In this document: positions 15,832 through 24,831 of the stretch, one piece after another
Position numbering within the stretch: position 1 is the stretch's first letter
Layout of the letters: every line of letters starts with the position of its first letter
Assembly (NCBI RefSeq): GCF_900111245.1
Contig: NZ_FOGO01000011.1
Location: 1-64,000, forward strand
Source of the DNA: Streptomyces qinglanensis
GTDB lineage: Bacteria; Actinomycetota; Actinomycetes; Streptomycetales; Streptomycetaceae
Reading direction: 5' to 3'
DNA length: 64,000 bases
The notes under the pieces: model-generated
Databases searched by the model: none
The model's input: the letters and a program-made list of their open reading frames with translations, nothing else
Told to the model about the DNA's origin: nothing
Translations under genes and position numbers: made by a program

Positions 15832-16557
15832 ATGGGTGAGCGCATGGTGCGCGCGGGTCTGACCGTGGACCGGATCGTCCAGGCAGCAGCCGAGCTGGCG
15901 GACGAGGTGGGCCTGGACAACGTCACACTGTCCGCGCTGGCCCGCGGATTCGGCGTCAAGGACGCCAGCCTCTACTCCCACGTCCGCAACCTCGCCGACC
16001 TGCGCACCCGGCTGTGCGTCCTGGCAGCCCGCGAGATGACCGACCGGATCGGCGCAGCGGTCGCCGGGCGCGCGGGCAAGGACGCGCTGATCGCGTTCGC
16101 CGACGCCTTCCGCGGCTACGCCCTCGAACACCCCGGCCGCTACGCCGCCGGACAGCTCCAGGTCGACCCCGCCGTCGCCGCCGAGTCCGTCGGCCACCGC
16201 CGCAGCATCGAGCTGACCTACGGCATGCTCCGCGCCTACGGCCTCCGGGAACCCGATCTGACCGACGCCGGACGGCTGCTGCGCAGCACCTTCCACGGCT
16301 ACGCGGACCTGGAGACCCGCACCGGGTTCAGCCACCCGCGGCACCTCGACGCCTCCTGGCGCCGCTCCCTGGAAGCACTGCACTTCCTGCTGGAGAACTG
16401 GCCGCGGACCGCGCAGCCGGAGCCGCGGAGCACCGGCGCTCCGCCCTCGGCCCCGGACCCCGGACCGGCACCGGCCGTCGGGCGCAACGCCGGAGGCGCC
16501 GGGCACGGCATCGAACACATCGAACACACCCGAGAAGAGGAGAAGACCGGTGAATGA
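15832..16557 (+). CDS. TetR/AcrR family regulator
   Basis: A 241-residue protein. The HTH lies at about residues 12-55 (VDRIVQAAAELADEVGLDNV followed by TLSALARGFGVKDASLYSHV), with the SLYSHV recognition-helix end typical of TetR proteins. The C-terminal ligand domain contains ALEHPGRYAAGQL and RSTFHGYADLE, resembling the WHG/TetR_C_33 type. A Pro/Ala-rich tail follows. ATG 15844 is an alternative start. Its stop lies inside the start region of the alpha/beta hydrolase gene, indicating cotranscription; the likely targets are itself, the hydrolase, and possibly hutH. Confidence 0.9.
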   Translation: MGERMVRAGLTVDRIVQAAAELADEVGLDNVTLSALARGFGVKDASLYSHVRNLADLRTRLCVLAAREMTDRIGAAVAGRAGKDALIAFADAFRGYALEHPGRYAAGQLQVDPAVAAESVGHRRSIELTYGMLRAYGLREPDLTDAGRLLRSTFHGYADLETRTGFSHPRHLDASWRRSLEALHFLLENWPRTAQPEPRSTGAPPSAPDPGPAPAVGRNAGGAGHGIEHIEHTREEEKTGE

Positions 16558-17434
16558 CCGATCCGCCGACGCCACCGGACCCCGTTCCGGCTCCCTGCCC
16601 GTCCCGGGCGCCACCCTCGGCTACGAGGTGCGCGGCACGGGGCCGCTGCTGCTGCTCATACCGGGCGGCGCCGGGAACGCGGACGTCTTCCACGGCGTGG
16701 CGCCCGTGCTCGCCGCCCACTTCACCGTGGCGAGCTACGCCCCGCGCGGCATCAGCGGCAGCCCGCTGGACGCCCCCGGCCAGGAGCAGCGGGTGGCGGT
16801 GCACGCGGCCGACGCCGGACGGCTGCTCGACCTGCTCTCCCCCGACGAGCCCTGCTACGTGTTCGGCACCAGCTCCGGGGGCGTCACCGCCGTGGAACTG
16901 CTGACGCTGCACCCGCACCGGGTGCGGCTCGCCGTCGCGCACGAGCCGCCGCTGGCCCGGGTGTCGGCCGACCCCGGACCGGCCCTGGACGCGTTCGCGC
17001 AGATCAGCGACGTCGCCGCACGCGAGGGCGCCGGAGCCGGCTACGCGCGGATGGGAGCGGCGATGGGCGAAGCCAAGCCGCTCGACCCGGGCGAGGACGA
17101 GGGCGCGCCGGAACCGATGCCGGAGGAGCTGCGGGCCGCCGTGGAGGCGAGCAGCGCCCACTTCCTGCAGCACGTGCTGCAGCCCTTCACCCACCACACC
17201 CCGGACCTCGCCCGGCTCCGGGCCGCCCCGGACCGGCTGGTCGTCGGGGTCGGCCGGGCCTCCCGCGGGCAGCTCCCGCACACCCTCGCCACCGAGCTGG
17301 CCGAGGCGGTGGGGGCGCGGCGCCGGGAGTTCCCCGGCGGCCATCTCGGCAGCGTCGAGCACCCGGCGGCGTTCGCCCGCGCGCTGCACCGCGTCCTGCG
17401 GGAGGCGGACCCCGCGCCGGAGGCCGACGGCTGA
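16550..17434 (+). CDS. Alpha/beta hydrolase
   Basis: A 294-residue protein from GTG 16550 with GAGGAG about 9 nt upstream. Fold blocks: oxyanion region LLLLIPGGAGNADVFHG, YAPRGISGS, nucleophile elbow GTSSGG, and a late His in the FPGGHLGSVEHP segment. The set fits a small-molecule esterase/hydrolase. The start overlaps the TetR stop by 8 nt, so the pair forms an operon; the TetR protein may sense a substrate or product. Substrate unknown. Confidence 0.88.
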   Translation: MNDRSADATGPRSGSLPVPGATLGYEVRGTGPLLLLIPGGAGNADVFHGVAPVLAAHFTVASYAPRGISGSPLDAPGQEQRVAVHAADAGRLLDLLSPDEPCYVFGTSSGGVTAVELLTLHPHRVRLAVAHEPPLARVSADPGPALDAFAQISDVAAREGAGAGYARMGAAMGEAKPLDPGEDEGAPEPMPEELRAAVEASSAHFLQHVLQPFTHHTPDLARLRAAPDRLVVGVGRASRGQLPHTLATELAEAVGARRREFPGGHLGSVEHPAAFARALHRVLREADPAPEADG

Positions 17435-17589
17435 CACCGGCGCCGCGCGACCGGCGGCGGTGTCGCCGTCCGCCGGGAGGGCCCGTCCGCGGGGAGGAGG
17501 CGGGCGGGCGGTCGGCGGGCGGAGTCGGGCGGTCAGGCGTGGGCGGCCCGGGTGGCGGGGCTCAGCACAGACGAGCCCGGCGGCGGGGC

Positions 17590-18831
17590 TCAGCTCCGGC
17601 GGAAGCGGCGGCGCTCGGGGGCGGGCGGCAGCGGGTCGGGGGTGGCGGCCAGCCGGACCGTGGGGTCGTCGGGCCCGCCCTCCCGGCCCGCGACGACGGG
17701 CTCGCCGGAGCGCAGCGCCTTGGCGCGGTACTGGGCGGCGTCCGCCAGCCGGAAGAGGCGGTGTGCGGAGCGCACGGCGCCCACCGGGTCGCCGGTCGAC
17801 GCGATCCCGCAGGCCACCCCCTCCCCCAGCTCCAGCGCGGCGGCGCTGCGGCACAGTTCGCCGACGGCGTGCACCACCTCGTCGGCGGCGGGGCCCACGG
17901 CCAGCATGCAGAACTCGTCGCCGCCCAACCGCCCGGCCAGTGCGCCGGACAGGGCGGCGGCACCTGCGGACAGCACGGCGGCGAACCGTTCCAGCAGCCG
18001 GTCGCCCGCCTCGTGGCCCTGGGCGTCGTTGACGCCCTTGAGCCCGTTGATGTCGCAGACGACGAGGCTGACGACGGTGCCCAGATCGCGGTGGAGCGCG
18101 ATGGCCTCGTCCAGCCGGGTCTCGACGGCGCGCCGGTTGGCGAGTCCGGTGAGCGGGTCGGTGTAGGCGAGCCTGCGGACCTCCTCCAACTGCTCGTTCT
18201 GCGCGATGCCCGAGGCTATGAGGGCCGCGAGCACCGCGGCGAAGTCGGCGTCGGCGCGGGTGAAGGCGGGTGCTCCGGCGGGCCGAGCCACATACAGCTC
18301 TCCCCAGGCCCGGCCGCGCAGCACGATCGGGGCGATCACGCAGGAGCCGCGGCCCCTGCGGCGCCGCGCCGCCACCTGCCGGTAGCTGTGCGCGGCCCGG
18401 TCCCCGGCGCCGCCCGCCACCTCCGGGCCGTCGCCCACCACCCATGCCCGGGGTCGGCCGCCGCCCGCCCACCACTCGTGGAGCAACTCGGCGAGCTGCG
18501 GGAAATCGTGCACCGGGTAGGACTCGTCGGCGGGGAACTCGGCCTCCTCCGGCGTCCGCTCCCCCACGTTGGCCAGCACGCGCAGTCGGCCGCCGGCCGG
18601 CTCCCAGACGGACACGGCGGCGAACGCGCCGCCTGTCGCCGCGCGGGCGCCCTCGGCCGCCGCGTGGGCTATGTCCCGGTGGGAGCGCGCGGCGGCGGCC
18701 TCGGGGTCCTCCGCGGGGTCCGGATGCGGGCGGGCCGCGACGGGCGCCGAGGTCTGGGCCGCCGCCATGGCCTGGGACAGCACGACGACGGCATCGAGGC
18801 GCCCGTCCGCGTCCTCCGCTGTTCGACCCAT
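17590..18831 (-). CDS. GAF-GGDEF diguanylate cyclase-like protein
   Basis: A 413-residue cytosolic protein. Residues about 45-215 look like a GAF sensor domain (AVSVWEPAGGRLRVLANVG through GRAWGELYVAR). Residues about 225-385 are a GGDEF domain beginning LAYTDPLTGLANRRAVE, with DINGLKGVNDAQGHEAGD and an intact active-site signature in RLGGDEFCM. GGDEF enzymes make cyclic di-GMP, which in Streptomyces acts through BldD to hold back sporulation. No EAL domain is present. From synteny next to hutH I think it corresponds to S. coelicolor SCO4931 (CdgE), but that is from memory. Confidence 0.88.
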   Translation of the reverse strand: MGRTAEDADGRLDAVVVLSQAMAAAQTSAPVAARPHPDPAEDPEAAAARSHRDIAHAAAEGARAATGGAFAAVSVWEPAGGRLRVLANVGERTPEEAEFPADESYPVHDFPQLAELLHEWWAGGGRPRAWVVGDGPEVAGGAGDRAAHSYRQVAARRRRGRGSCVIAPIVLRGRAWGELYVARPAGAPAFTRADADFAAVLAALIASGIAQNEQLEEVRRLAYTDPLTGLANRRAVETRLDEAIALHRDLGTVVSLVVCDINGLKGVNDAQGHEAGDRLLERFAAVLSAGAAALSGALAGRLGGDEFCMLAVGPAADEVVHAVGELCRSAAALELGEGVACGIASTGDPVGAVRSAHRLFRLADAAQYRAKALRSGEPVVAGREGGPDDPTVRLAATPDPLPPAPERRRFRRS

Positions 18832-19072
18832 ACGCCAAGATTAGGAGGCTTCGTCCTGTTCCGCCGCACGGATCATTACACAGAGCTTCACTCTACGAAG
18901 AAGACCCCGCGCCCTGCCGGGAAACCGCGCCCTCCGGCGCCCGAAGACCGCCGCCCTTCCGCCGCCTACCGGGCCGCCGGGACCGCGACACCGGACCACG
19001 ACACCGGGCCGCCGCACCGGACCACCGCACCGGACCGCCGGACCGCCGGAGGCCGGCCGAGGGGCGCCGGGG

Positions 19073-19873
19073 TCAGACCCCGGGCCAGTCCGGCTTCCGC
19101 TTCTCGTTGAACGCCGCGACGCCCTCGGCCCGGTCACCGGAGAAGGCGACCGTACGCCAGGCGGCCTCCTCCACCTCCAGCCCCGCCCGCAGGTCCATCC
19201 CCCATCCGGTGCGCAGCGCCCGCTTGGCGGCGCGCAGCCCGACCGGCGAGTTGGCCGCGACCCGGGCCGCGAGCGCCAGCGCCTCGGCCCGGTCCTCACC
19301 CGCCTCCGCGAGCAGGTCGACCATGCCGAGCGCCCGCGCCTCCTCGGCCGCCACCCGGCGCGCGGTGAAGATCAGCTCGGCGGCCCGCGCCGCACCCACC
19401 CGGCGCGGCAGCAGTTGGGTGCCGCCACCGCCCGGTACCACGCCGACCGACACCTCGGGCAGGCCCAGCACCGCGGTGGGGTCGGCCACGATCAGGTCGC
19501 AGGCCAGCGCCAGTTCGTATCCGCCGCCCAGCGCGTAGCCGTGCACGGCTGCGATCGTCGGCATCGGCAGCTCCAGCACCCCGGTGTAGGCGGCGCGGGC
19601 GTGCGGACGCTGCGCGGCCAGCTCCGCGTCGCTGAAGGAGTTGCGCTCCTTGAGGTCGGCGCCGACGCAGAACGCGCGCTCGTGCGTGGAGGTCAGCACG
19701 GTGGCCCGCACCTCGCCGTCCCGCGCGAGCGCGCCGCACGCGTCGGCCAGGGCGCCCGCGAACGCCGTCGACACGGCGTTCATGGCCCCTCTCCGGTCCA
19801 TCACCAGCTCCGCGACGTGCCCGTCCTTGCGGACCCGCACCCACTCCCCGAACGTCTGCTCGCTGAGATCCAT
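19073..19873 (-). CDS. Enoyl-CoA hydratase/isomerase family protein
   Basis: A 266-residue crotonase-family protein from ATG 19873; the frame is open upstream, but this is where homology begins (MDLSEQTFGEWVRVRKDGHV). CoA-binding/oxyanion blocks are RAFCVGADLKERN and IAAVHGYALGGGYELALACD, with the catalytic-type Glu in LGLPEVSVGVVPGGGGTQLLPR. The C-terminus ends EGVAAFNEKRKPDW. It most likely hydrates an enoyl-CoA in fatty- or amino-acid breakdown. It is downstream of cya on the same strand with about 80 bp between. Confidence 0.92.
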   Translation of the reverse strand: MDLSEQTFGEWVRVRKDGHVAELVMDRRGAMNAVSTAFAGALADACGALARDGEVRATVLTSTHERAFCVGADLKERNSFSDAELAAQRPHARAAYTGVLELPMPTIAAVHGYALGGGYELALACDLIVADPTAVLGLPEVSVGVVPGGGGTQLLPRRVGAARAAELIFTARRVAAEEARALGMVDLLAEAGEDRAEALALAARVAANSPVGLRAAKRALRTGWGMDLRAGLEVEEAAWRTVAFSGDRAEGVAAFNEKRKPDWPGV

Positions 19874-19953
19874 GGCCGCCACGATAACGGTCGCTAACTT
19901 CCGCCCGTCAACGTCCGGCGCGCACCCGCACCGGGTCGGCCGCCCGTGCCCGG

Positions 19954-21459
19954 CTAACCCCCGGTGCCGCGGCGCCGCAGCAGCCAGGGCTCCACGACGC
20001 CCAGCCCACGCACCGGACGCTGGTAGAGCGGCTGGAGCGCGAACCGGTACCCGGACAGGTCCTCGCTCTCCTTCTCCGACTCCGGCGCGGCGCCGGAAGC
20101 GGTCAGTTCGGCCCGCAGCGCACCGTCCACCAGCACCGTGTCCTTGGGCGCTATCGAGGTCAGCCGGCTGGCGAGGTTGACCGTGTTGCCGAAGACATCG
20201 CCCATCCGGGTCGTCATCGTCCCGAAGGCGATACCGACCCGCAGCTCCGGCATCGTCGCGTCGTTGGCCATCGTCTCGATCAGCCGCAGCCCGATCTCCG
20301 CCGCCGTGCCCGCGTCCTCCGCGACGTAGAGGATCTCGTCGCCCAGCGCCTTGATGAGCCGCCCGCCGTGTGCGGCGACCAGGTCGGCCGAGGTGGTCTC
20401 GAACGCCTCCACCAACTCGCCCAGTTCCTCGTCCTCCAGGCGGCGGGTCAACCGGGTGAAGCCCACCAGGTCGGCGAAGCCGATGGCCTGCCGCCGGTTG
20501 ACCATCTCCTCGTCGTCCTGCGCCTGGACGACCCGCCCGGTGGCGGCCGCAAGCTGGCGCCGCCACACGTAGACCAGGAACTCCTCCAGCTCGGGCAGGA
20601 GGAGCTGCACCAGCGGGAAGGTGACCTCGTTGCGGGTCATCCCGGGCTCGGGCGGCTCGGTCAGCCCCATCAGGAACGAGTCGATCTGCCAGTCCGCGAG
20701 CCGCGCCGTGGTCTGCCCGGTGGAGCGGGCCACCTGCACCGCCATCGTCTCGCTCAGCAGCCCGGCCTCGACCAGGCCCGACAGCCGCCGCAGCGCCAGC
20801 ACGTCGGCCTCGGTCAGCGCCCGGGCCTGACCGACGTCGGCGAAGCCCATCGCCCGCCAGAACCGGGAGGCCAGCTCCATGGAGACCCCGGCGGCGCGGG
20901 CGGCCTGGAAGGGCGTGTACTGCCGCTCCGACCCGAGGATGAGCTCCTCGATGCGCAGCGCGCTGGGGTCGGGCTCGTCGTCCGGATCCCCCGCGCCCTC
21001 GGCGAAGGGGCCCGCGGGCCCGTCCCCGGCGGACGAACCGGTACCGGTACCGATGCCGGTGCCGGTACCGATGCCCGAAGACGCGGCGGAACCGGCATCG
21101 GCGGACGGCTCCGCGTCGCCCTGCGGAGCCGGACCGGCTCCGGCGGCGGACGCGGCTCCGGCAGCGGACGGCGCTCCGGCAGCGGACGCGTCGGCGCCCC
21201 CGGCCGGCGGTGCCCCCGCGGGATCACCGGGGCCGCCGTCCGCGGGGACGGCCTCCGCGGCGGCACCGTCCCCGGGATCGCCAGGCGCGGGATCGCCGGG
21301 CGGACCCGCCGCGGCGTCCGCGGGATCGGCGGCGTCCGGCGCTCCGCGGTCGCCGTCCCCGGCTCCGGTCCCGGCTCCGGCGCCCGTGGCACCCGGCACC
21401 GGTGCGGACCCGGCGGACGCCGCTCCGCGTCCGGGCACGCCCGGTTCGTCCACGGTCAC
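19954..21459 (-). CDS. cya: Class III adenylate cyclase
   Basis: A 501-residue protein from GTG 21459, preceded by GGGGAG at about 6 nt. After a long Ala/Gly/Pro/Asp-rich segment, including short Gly-Thr repeats (GIGTGTGIGTGTG), comes the streptomycete block SERQYTPFQAARAAGVSMEL and a MerR-like region. The cyclase domain follows: IGFADLVGFTRLTR (metal Asp), GGRLIKALGDEILYVAEDAG (second metal Asp and substrate residue), FGTMTTRMGDVFGNTVNLASRL. Cya makes cAMP, which with Crp affects germination and antibiotic production in S. coelicolor. No membrane segments. Confidence 0.93.
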   Translation of the reverse strand: MTVDEPGVPGRGAASAGSAPVPGATGAGAGTGAGDGDRGAPDAADPADAAAGPPGDPAPGDPGDGAAAEAVPADGGPGDPAGAPPAGGADASAAGAPSAAGAASAAGAGPAPQGDAEPSADAGSAASSGIGTGTGIGTGTGSSAGDGPAGPFAEGAGDPDDEPDPSALRIEELILGSERQYTPFQAARAAGVSMELASRFWRAMGFADVGQARALTEADVLALRRLSGLVEAGLLSETMAVQVARSTGQTTARLADWQIDSFLMGLTEPPEPGMTRNEVTFPLVQLLLPELEEFLVYVWRRQLAAATGRVVQAQDDEEMVNRRQAIGFADLVGFTRLTRRLEDEELGELVEAFETTSADLVAAHGGRLIKALGDEILYVAEDAGTAAEIGLRLIETMANDATMPELRVGIAFGTMTTRMGDVFGNTVNLASRLTSIAPKDTVLVDGALRAELTASGAAPESEKESEDLSGYRFALQPLYQRPVRGLGVVEPWLLRRRGTGG

Positions 21460-21625
21460 CGCGGGCTCCCCGCACGCTCCGCGGCGTGGTGTCGCGGCCT
21501 CGCGTCGTCCCTGCGCACAGCCCTTCCGTTCCCTCTTGCCCGATCTGCCGGCGGTCCGGCCACCGCTCCCGGGTGGCACTCGATGTCACCGCCGATTGCC
21601 CACCATACGGCAGTTGTGCGCTACC

Positions 21626-22474
21626 TCACTCTCCGGCCGCGGGGCGCAGATGGACGATGTCACCGGCCGCGACCGGATGCTGTACGCCCTGTTCCGAGGC
21701 GATGACCAGCCGGCCGTCGCCGTCCACCGCGACGGCCTCGCCCACCAGCTCGCCCCCGCCGGGCAGCGTCGCGCGCACGGTCCTGCCGAGCGTCACGCAG
21801 CCCGCCGCGTAGGCGTCCAGCACGGCCGAGGCCGCCGGGTCGCCGTCCGCCGCCGTCCAGCGGCCGTACCAGTCCTCCACGGCGCGCAGCACCGCGCGCA
21901 GCAGCGGGTCCCGGTCGGTGCCCTGCGCACCGGCCAGCAGCAGCGAACCGGCGGTGGGGACCGGCAGCTCGTCCTCGCGGAGGCTGACATTGAGCCCGAT
22001 GCCGAGGACGACGGCGTCGGAGTCGACCCGTTCCGCCAGGATGCCGCCGATCTTGCGTTCCCCGTCCTGGCCGGTCGTCAGCACGTCGTTGGGCCACTTG
22101 AGGCCGGTGTCGACACCGGCCGTACGGGCGAGCGCGCCCGCCGCGGCCACCCCGGCCAGCAGCGGGAGCCAGCCCCAGCGCTCCACCGGGGGCTCGGGGC
22201 GCAGCAGCATCGAGAAGAAGAGGCCGGAGCGGGGCGGGGCCGTCCACGAGCGGTCCAGCCGCCCCTTGCCCGCGGTCTGCTCCTCCGCGACGAGGACGGC
22301 GCCCGGCCCGGCTCTGCCCGTGCGGGCGCGGGCCACCAGCTCCGTGTTGGTCGAGCCGATCGACTCGGCCACCTCCAGGTCGGTCCAGAGGGAGTCCCCG
22401 CCGAGCAGGGCCCTGCGCAGGGCCTCCTGACGGAGCGGGGGACGGTCGAGGTCGGACCAGCGGTGTGACGTCAT
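21626..22474 (-). CDS. birA: Biotin-[acetyl-CoA-carboxylase] ligase
   Basis: A 282-residue group I ligase without the N-terminal DNA-binding domain. It activates biotin to biotinyl-5'-AMP and attaches it to carboxyl-carrier domains. Blocks: ESIGSTNTELVARARTG, the biotinyl-AMP loop TAGKGRLDRSW, RSGLFFSMLLRP, the GLKWPNDVL lysine motif, GERKIGGILAE and GIGLNVS, then a C-terminal SH3-like domain. It is divergent from pccB and near accA2, whose MKM lysine is its obvious substrate. Confidence 0.95.
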   Translation of the reverse strand: MTSHRWSDLDRPPLRQEALRRALLGGDSLWTDLEVAESIGSTNTELVARARTGRAGPGAVLVAEEQTAGKGRLDRSWTAPPRSGLFFSMLLRPEPPVERWGWLPLLAGVAAAGALARTAGVDTGLKWPNDVLTTGQDGERKIGGILAERVDSDAVVLGIGLNVSLREDELPVPTAGSLLLAGAQGTDRDPLLRAVLRAVEDWYGRWTAADGDPAASAVLDAYAAGCVTLGRTVRATLPGGGELVGEAVAVDGDGRLVIASEQGVQHPVAAGDIVHLRPAAGE

Positions 22475-22552
22475 GCGGCCAGGTTATGGGGGTACGCCGG
22501 ATCCGGCCCCCGCCACCCGCCGACGGGACCGGACACCGGTCGGAGTGGATCC

Positions 22553-22615
22553 GGGTGGGTGCCGGGTGGGTGCCGGGTGGGTGCCGGGTGGGTGCCGGGT
22601 GGGTGCCGGGTGGGT
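22553..22615. repeat. 11-bp tandem repeat array between birA and pccB
   Basis: Five exact copies of gggtgggtgcc plus a partial sixth. It sits in the divergent promoter region, 90-150 bp before pccB. The G-runs could form a G-quadruplex on the plus strand. Copy number probably varies between strains. Confidence 0.9.
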
Positions 22616-22707
22616 CCGAGTGTGGCCAACGACGCACTCCGTGACGGGCAGGTCGCCGATAGCCTACGGGTCGGTAGCCAACCCGCGACGGTAAGGAGCC
22701 CTCCGAG

Positions 22708-24312
22708 ATGTCCTCGCCCAGCCCCGACATCGACGACCTCGACATCCACACCACCGCGGGCAAGCTCGCGGATTTCGAGCAGCGCACGGCGGAGGCCGTG
22801 CACGCGGGCTCGGAGCGTGCGGTGGAGAAGCAGCACGCCAAGGGGAAACTGACCGCCCGGGAGCGGGTGGAACTCCTGCTCGACGAGGGGTCGTTCACCG
22901 AGCTGGACGAGTTCGCGCGGCACCGCTCGACCAACTTCGGGCTGGAGCAGAACCGCCCGTACGGGGACGGCGTGGTCACCGGCTACGGCACCGTCGACGG
23001 CCGCCCCGTGTGTGTCTTCTCGCAGGACTTCACCATCTTCGGCGGCGCCCTCGGCGAGGTCTACGGCGAGAAGATCGTGAAGGTCATGGACTTCGCGCTG
23101 AAGACCGGCTGCCCGGTCGTGGGCATCAACGACGGCGGCGGCGCCCGGATCCAGGAGGGGGTGGCGGCCCTCGGCCTGTTCGCGGAGATCTTCCGCCGCA
23201 ACACCCACGCCTCCGGGGTGATCCCGCAGATCTCCCTGGTCCTGGGCCCGTGTGCCGGCGGCGCCGTCTACTCGCCCGCGATCACGGACTTCACCGTGAT
23301 GGTCGACCAGACCTCGCACATGTTCATCACCGGGCCGGACGTGATCAAGACGGTCACCGGTGAGGACGTCGGCTTCGAGGAGCTGGGCGGCGCCCGCACG
23401 CACAACGCGACCTCGGGTGTGGCGCACCACATGGCGGGGGACGAGAAGGACGCCATCGAGTACGTCAAGGCGCTGCTGTCCTACCTGCCCTCCAACAACC
23501 TCTCCGAGCCGCCCGGCTATCCGGAGGAGGCGGACCTGGAGACCTCCGAGGAGGACCGGGAGCTGGACGCCCTGATCCCGGACTCGGCGAACCAGCCCTA
23601 CGACATGCACACCGTGGTCGAGCATGTGCTGGACGACGGTGAGTTCCTGGAGACGCAGGCGCTGTTCGCGCCGAACATCGTCACCGGGTTCGGCCGCGTC
23701 GAGGGCCGCCCGGTGGGGGTGGTCGCCAACCAGCCGCTGCAGTTCGCGGGCTGCCTCAACATCGACGCGAGCGAGAAGGCGGCGCGCTTCGTGCGCACCT
23801 GCGACTCGTTCAACATCCCCGTGCTCACCTTCGTGGACGTCCCCGGCTTCCTGCCCGGCACGGACCAGGAGTACGACGGGATCATCCGGCGCGGCGCCAA
23901 GCTGATCTTCGCGTACGCGGAGGCGACGGTACCGCTGATCACCGTGATCACCCGGAAGGCGTTCGGCGGCGCCTACGACGTGATGGGGTCCAAGCACCTG
24001 GGCGCCGACCTCAACTTCGCCTGGCCGACGGCGCAGATCGCGGTGATGGGCGCGCAGGGCGCGGTCAACATCCTGCACCGCAAGAAGCTGGCGGGCGCCG
24101 GTACTCCCGAGCAGACCGAGGAACTGCGTGCCCAGCTCACCCAGGAGTACGAGGACGCGCTCCTCAACCCGTACGTGGCGGCCGAGCGCGGCTATGTGGA
24201 CGCGGTGATCCGCCCGGCGGAGACCCGCCGCCACATCACCCGCGGCCTGCGCACGCTGCGCAGCAAGCGGGAGCAGCTCCCGCCGAAGAAGCACGGCAAC
24301 ATCCCGCTGTGA
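22708..24312 (+). CDS. pccB: Propionyl-CoA carboxylase beta (carboxyltransferase) subunit
   Basis: A 534-residue carboxyltransferase that moves the carboxyl group from carboxybiotin to acyl-CoA, giving methylmalonyl-CoA. Start ATG 22708 has AAGGAG at about 8 nt. Two crotonase-fold halves are visible: NDGGGARIQEGVAALGLF and LVLGPCAGGAVYSPAITDF, then FVDVPGFLPGTDQEYDGIIR and KAFGGAYDVMGSKHL. Asp424 in AYDVM corresponds by my alignment to Asp422 of S. coelicolor PccB, the residue that favours propionyl-CoA over acetyl-CoA. It forms an operon with pccE 10 bp downstream; the partner alpha subunit AccA2 is encoded 2 kb further on. Confidence 0.96.
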   Translation: MSSPSPDIDDLDIHTTAGKLADFEQRTAEAVHAGSERAVEKQHAKGKLTARERVELLLDEGSFTELDEFARHRSTNFGLEQNRPYGDGVVTGYGTVDGRPVCVFSQDFTIFGGALGEVYGEKIVKVMDFALKTGCPVVGINDGGGARIQEGVAALGLFAEIFRRNTHASGVIPQISLVLGPCAGGAVYSPAITDFTVMVDQTSHMFITGPDVIKTVTGEDVGFEELGGARTHNATSGVAHHMAGDEKDAIEYVKALLSYLPSNNLSEPPGYPEEADLETSEEDRELDALIPDSANQPYDMHTVVEHVLDDGEFLETQALFAPNIVTGFGRVEGRPVGVVANQPLQFAGCLNIDASEKAARFVRTCDSFNIPVLTFVDVPGFLPGTDQEYDGIIRRGAKLIFAYAEATVPLITVITRKAFGGAYDVMGSKHLGADLNFAWPTAQIAVMGAQGAVNILHRKKLAGAGTPEQTEELRAQLTQEYEDALLNPYVAAERGYVDAVIRPAETRRHITRGLRTLRSKREQLPPKKHGNIPL

Positions 24313-24322
24313 GGAGAGTGCG

Positions 24323-24592
24323 ATGACGACGGAGTCCGTCGAGACCGCCCCGCGGGGCGCAGCCGAGGGCGCTGCCGGGGCCGAGCCGTCCATCCGGGTC
24401 GTGCGGGGCAACCCCACTCCCGAGGAACTGGCGGCGGCGCTGGCGGTGGTGCGGGTGCGCGCCCGCGCCGTGCCGGCCGACGAGCCGCGGCGGGCGGCGC
24501 CCAGCGCCTGGTCCGACCCGGCCCGTACGGTGCCCGGCCCGCCGCCCGCGCCGGGTCCGGATGCCTGGCGCCGCACCTTCTGGGCAGGCTGA
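24323..24592 (+). CDS. pccE: Acyl-CoA carboxylase epsilon subunit
   Basis: An 89-residue protein directly behind pccB. The core IRVVRGNPTPEELAAALAVV is the signature of the small actinobacterial epsilon subunits, which stabilise and stimulate the alpha-beta complex. The C-terminus ends in PDAWRRTFWAG, also typical. The N-terminus is a disordered Ala/Glu/Gly segment. ATG 24323 has GGAGAG 5 nt upstream. Confidence 0.93.
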   Translation: MTTESVETAPRGAAEGAAGAEPSIRVVRGNPTPEELAAALAVVRVRARAVPADEPRRAAPSAWSDPARTVPGPPPAPGPDAWRRTFWAG

Positions 24593-24624
24593 CCGGTCGC
24601 GCACGCCGCGGGCGTGCGCGGCGT

Positions 24625-24662
24625 GCGCCCGCGCCTGAGTACGCGTACTCAGGCGCGGGCGC
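24625..24662. terminator. 38-bp perfect palindrome after pccE
   Basis: Bases 24625-24662 are fully self-complementary around the centre ACGCGT, with flanking CTGAGT/ACTCAG and GC-rich ends. It lies 32 bp past the pccE stop and just before a tiny membrane-protein gene. The likely role is termination or mRNA stabilisation of pccBE; with no loop it could also be a dimeric protein site. Confidence 0.75.
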
Positions 24663-24685
24663 CGCGGTGCGGCCACCATGGGCGG

Positions 24686-24823
24686 ATGCTGTGGTCCGAT
24701 CCCCGAGACGAGCCGCCGCCGGACATCCGCAGGACCCAGGAGAAGATGCACCGCCTCGGCTGGGTGCTGCTCGTGGTCACCGCGGTGGTGATGATGCTGC
24801 TGCTCTCGGTCACGTACTCCTAG
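24686..24823 (+). CDS. Tiny single-span membrane protein
   Basis: Forty-five residues from ATG 24686: a charged N-terminus (LWSDPRDEPPPDIRRTQEKM) and one C-terminal hydrophobic helix (LGWVLLVVTAVVMMLLLSV). No signal-peptidase site. Function unknown. The composition is a convincing tail-anchored layout and the position between pccE and maf is, I believe, conserved in streptomycetes. Confidence 0.6.
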   Translation: MLWSDPRDEPPPDIRRTQEKMHRLGWVLLVVTAVVMMLLLSVTYS

Positions 24824-24831
24824 GCACCCCA

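Noticed and set aside
19073..20566. Enoyl-CoA hydratase fused to upstream sequence in one open frame
   Set aside because: The upstream part is the shadow of the adenylate cyclase gene; hydratase similarity starts at the ATG at 19873.
22553..22615. CRISPR-like short repeat array
   Set aside because: The 11-bp units are directly contiguous with no spacers, so it is a simple tandem repeat.
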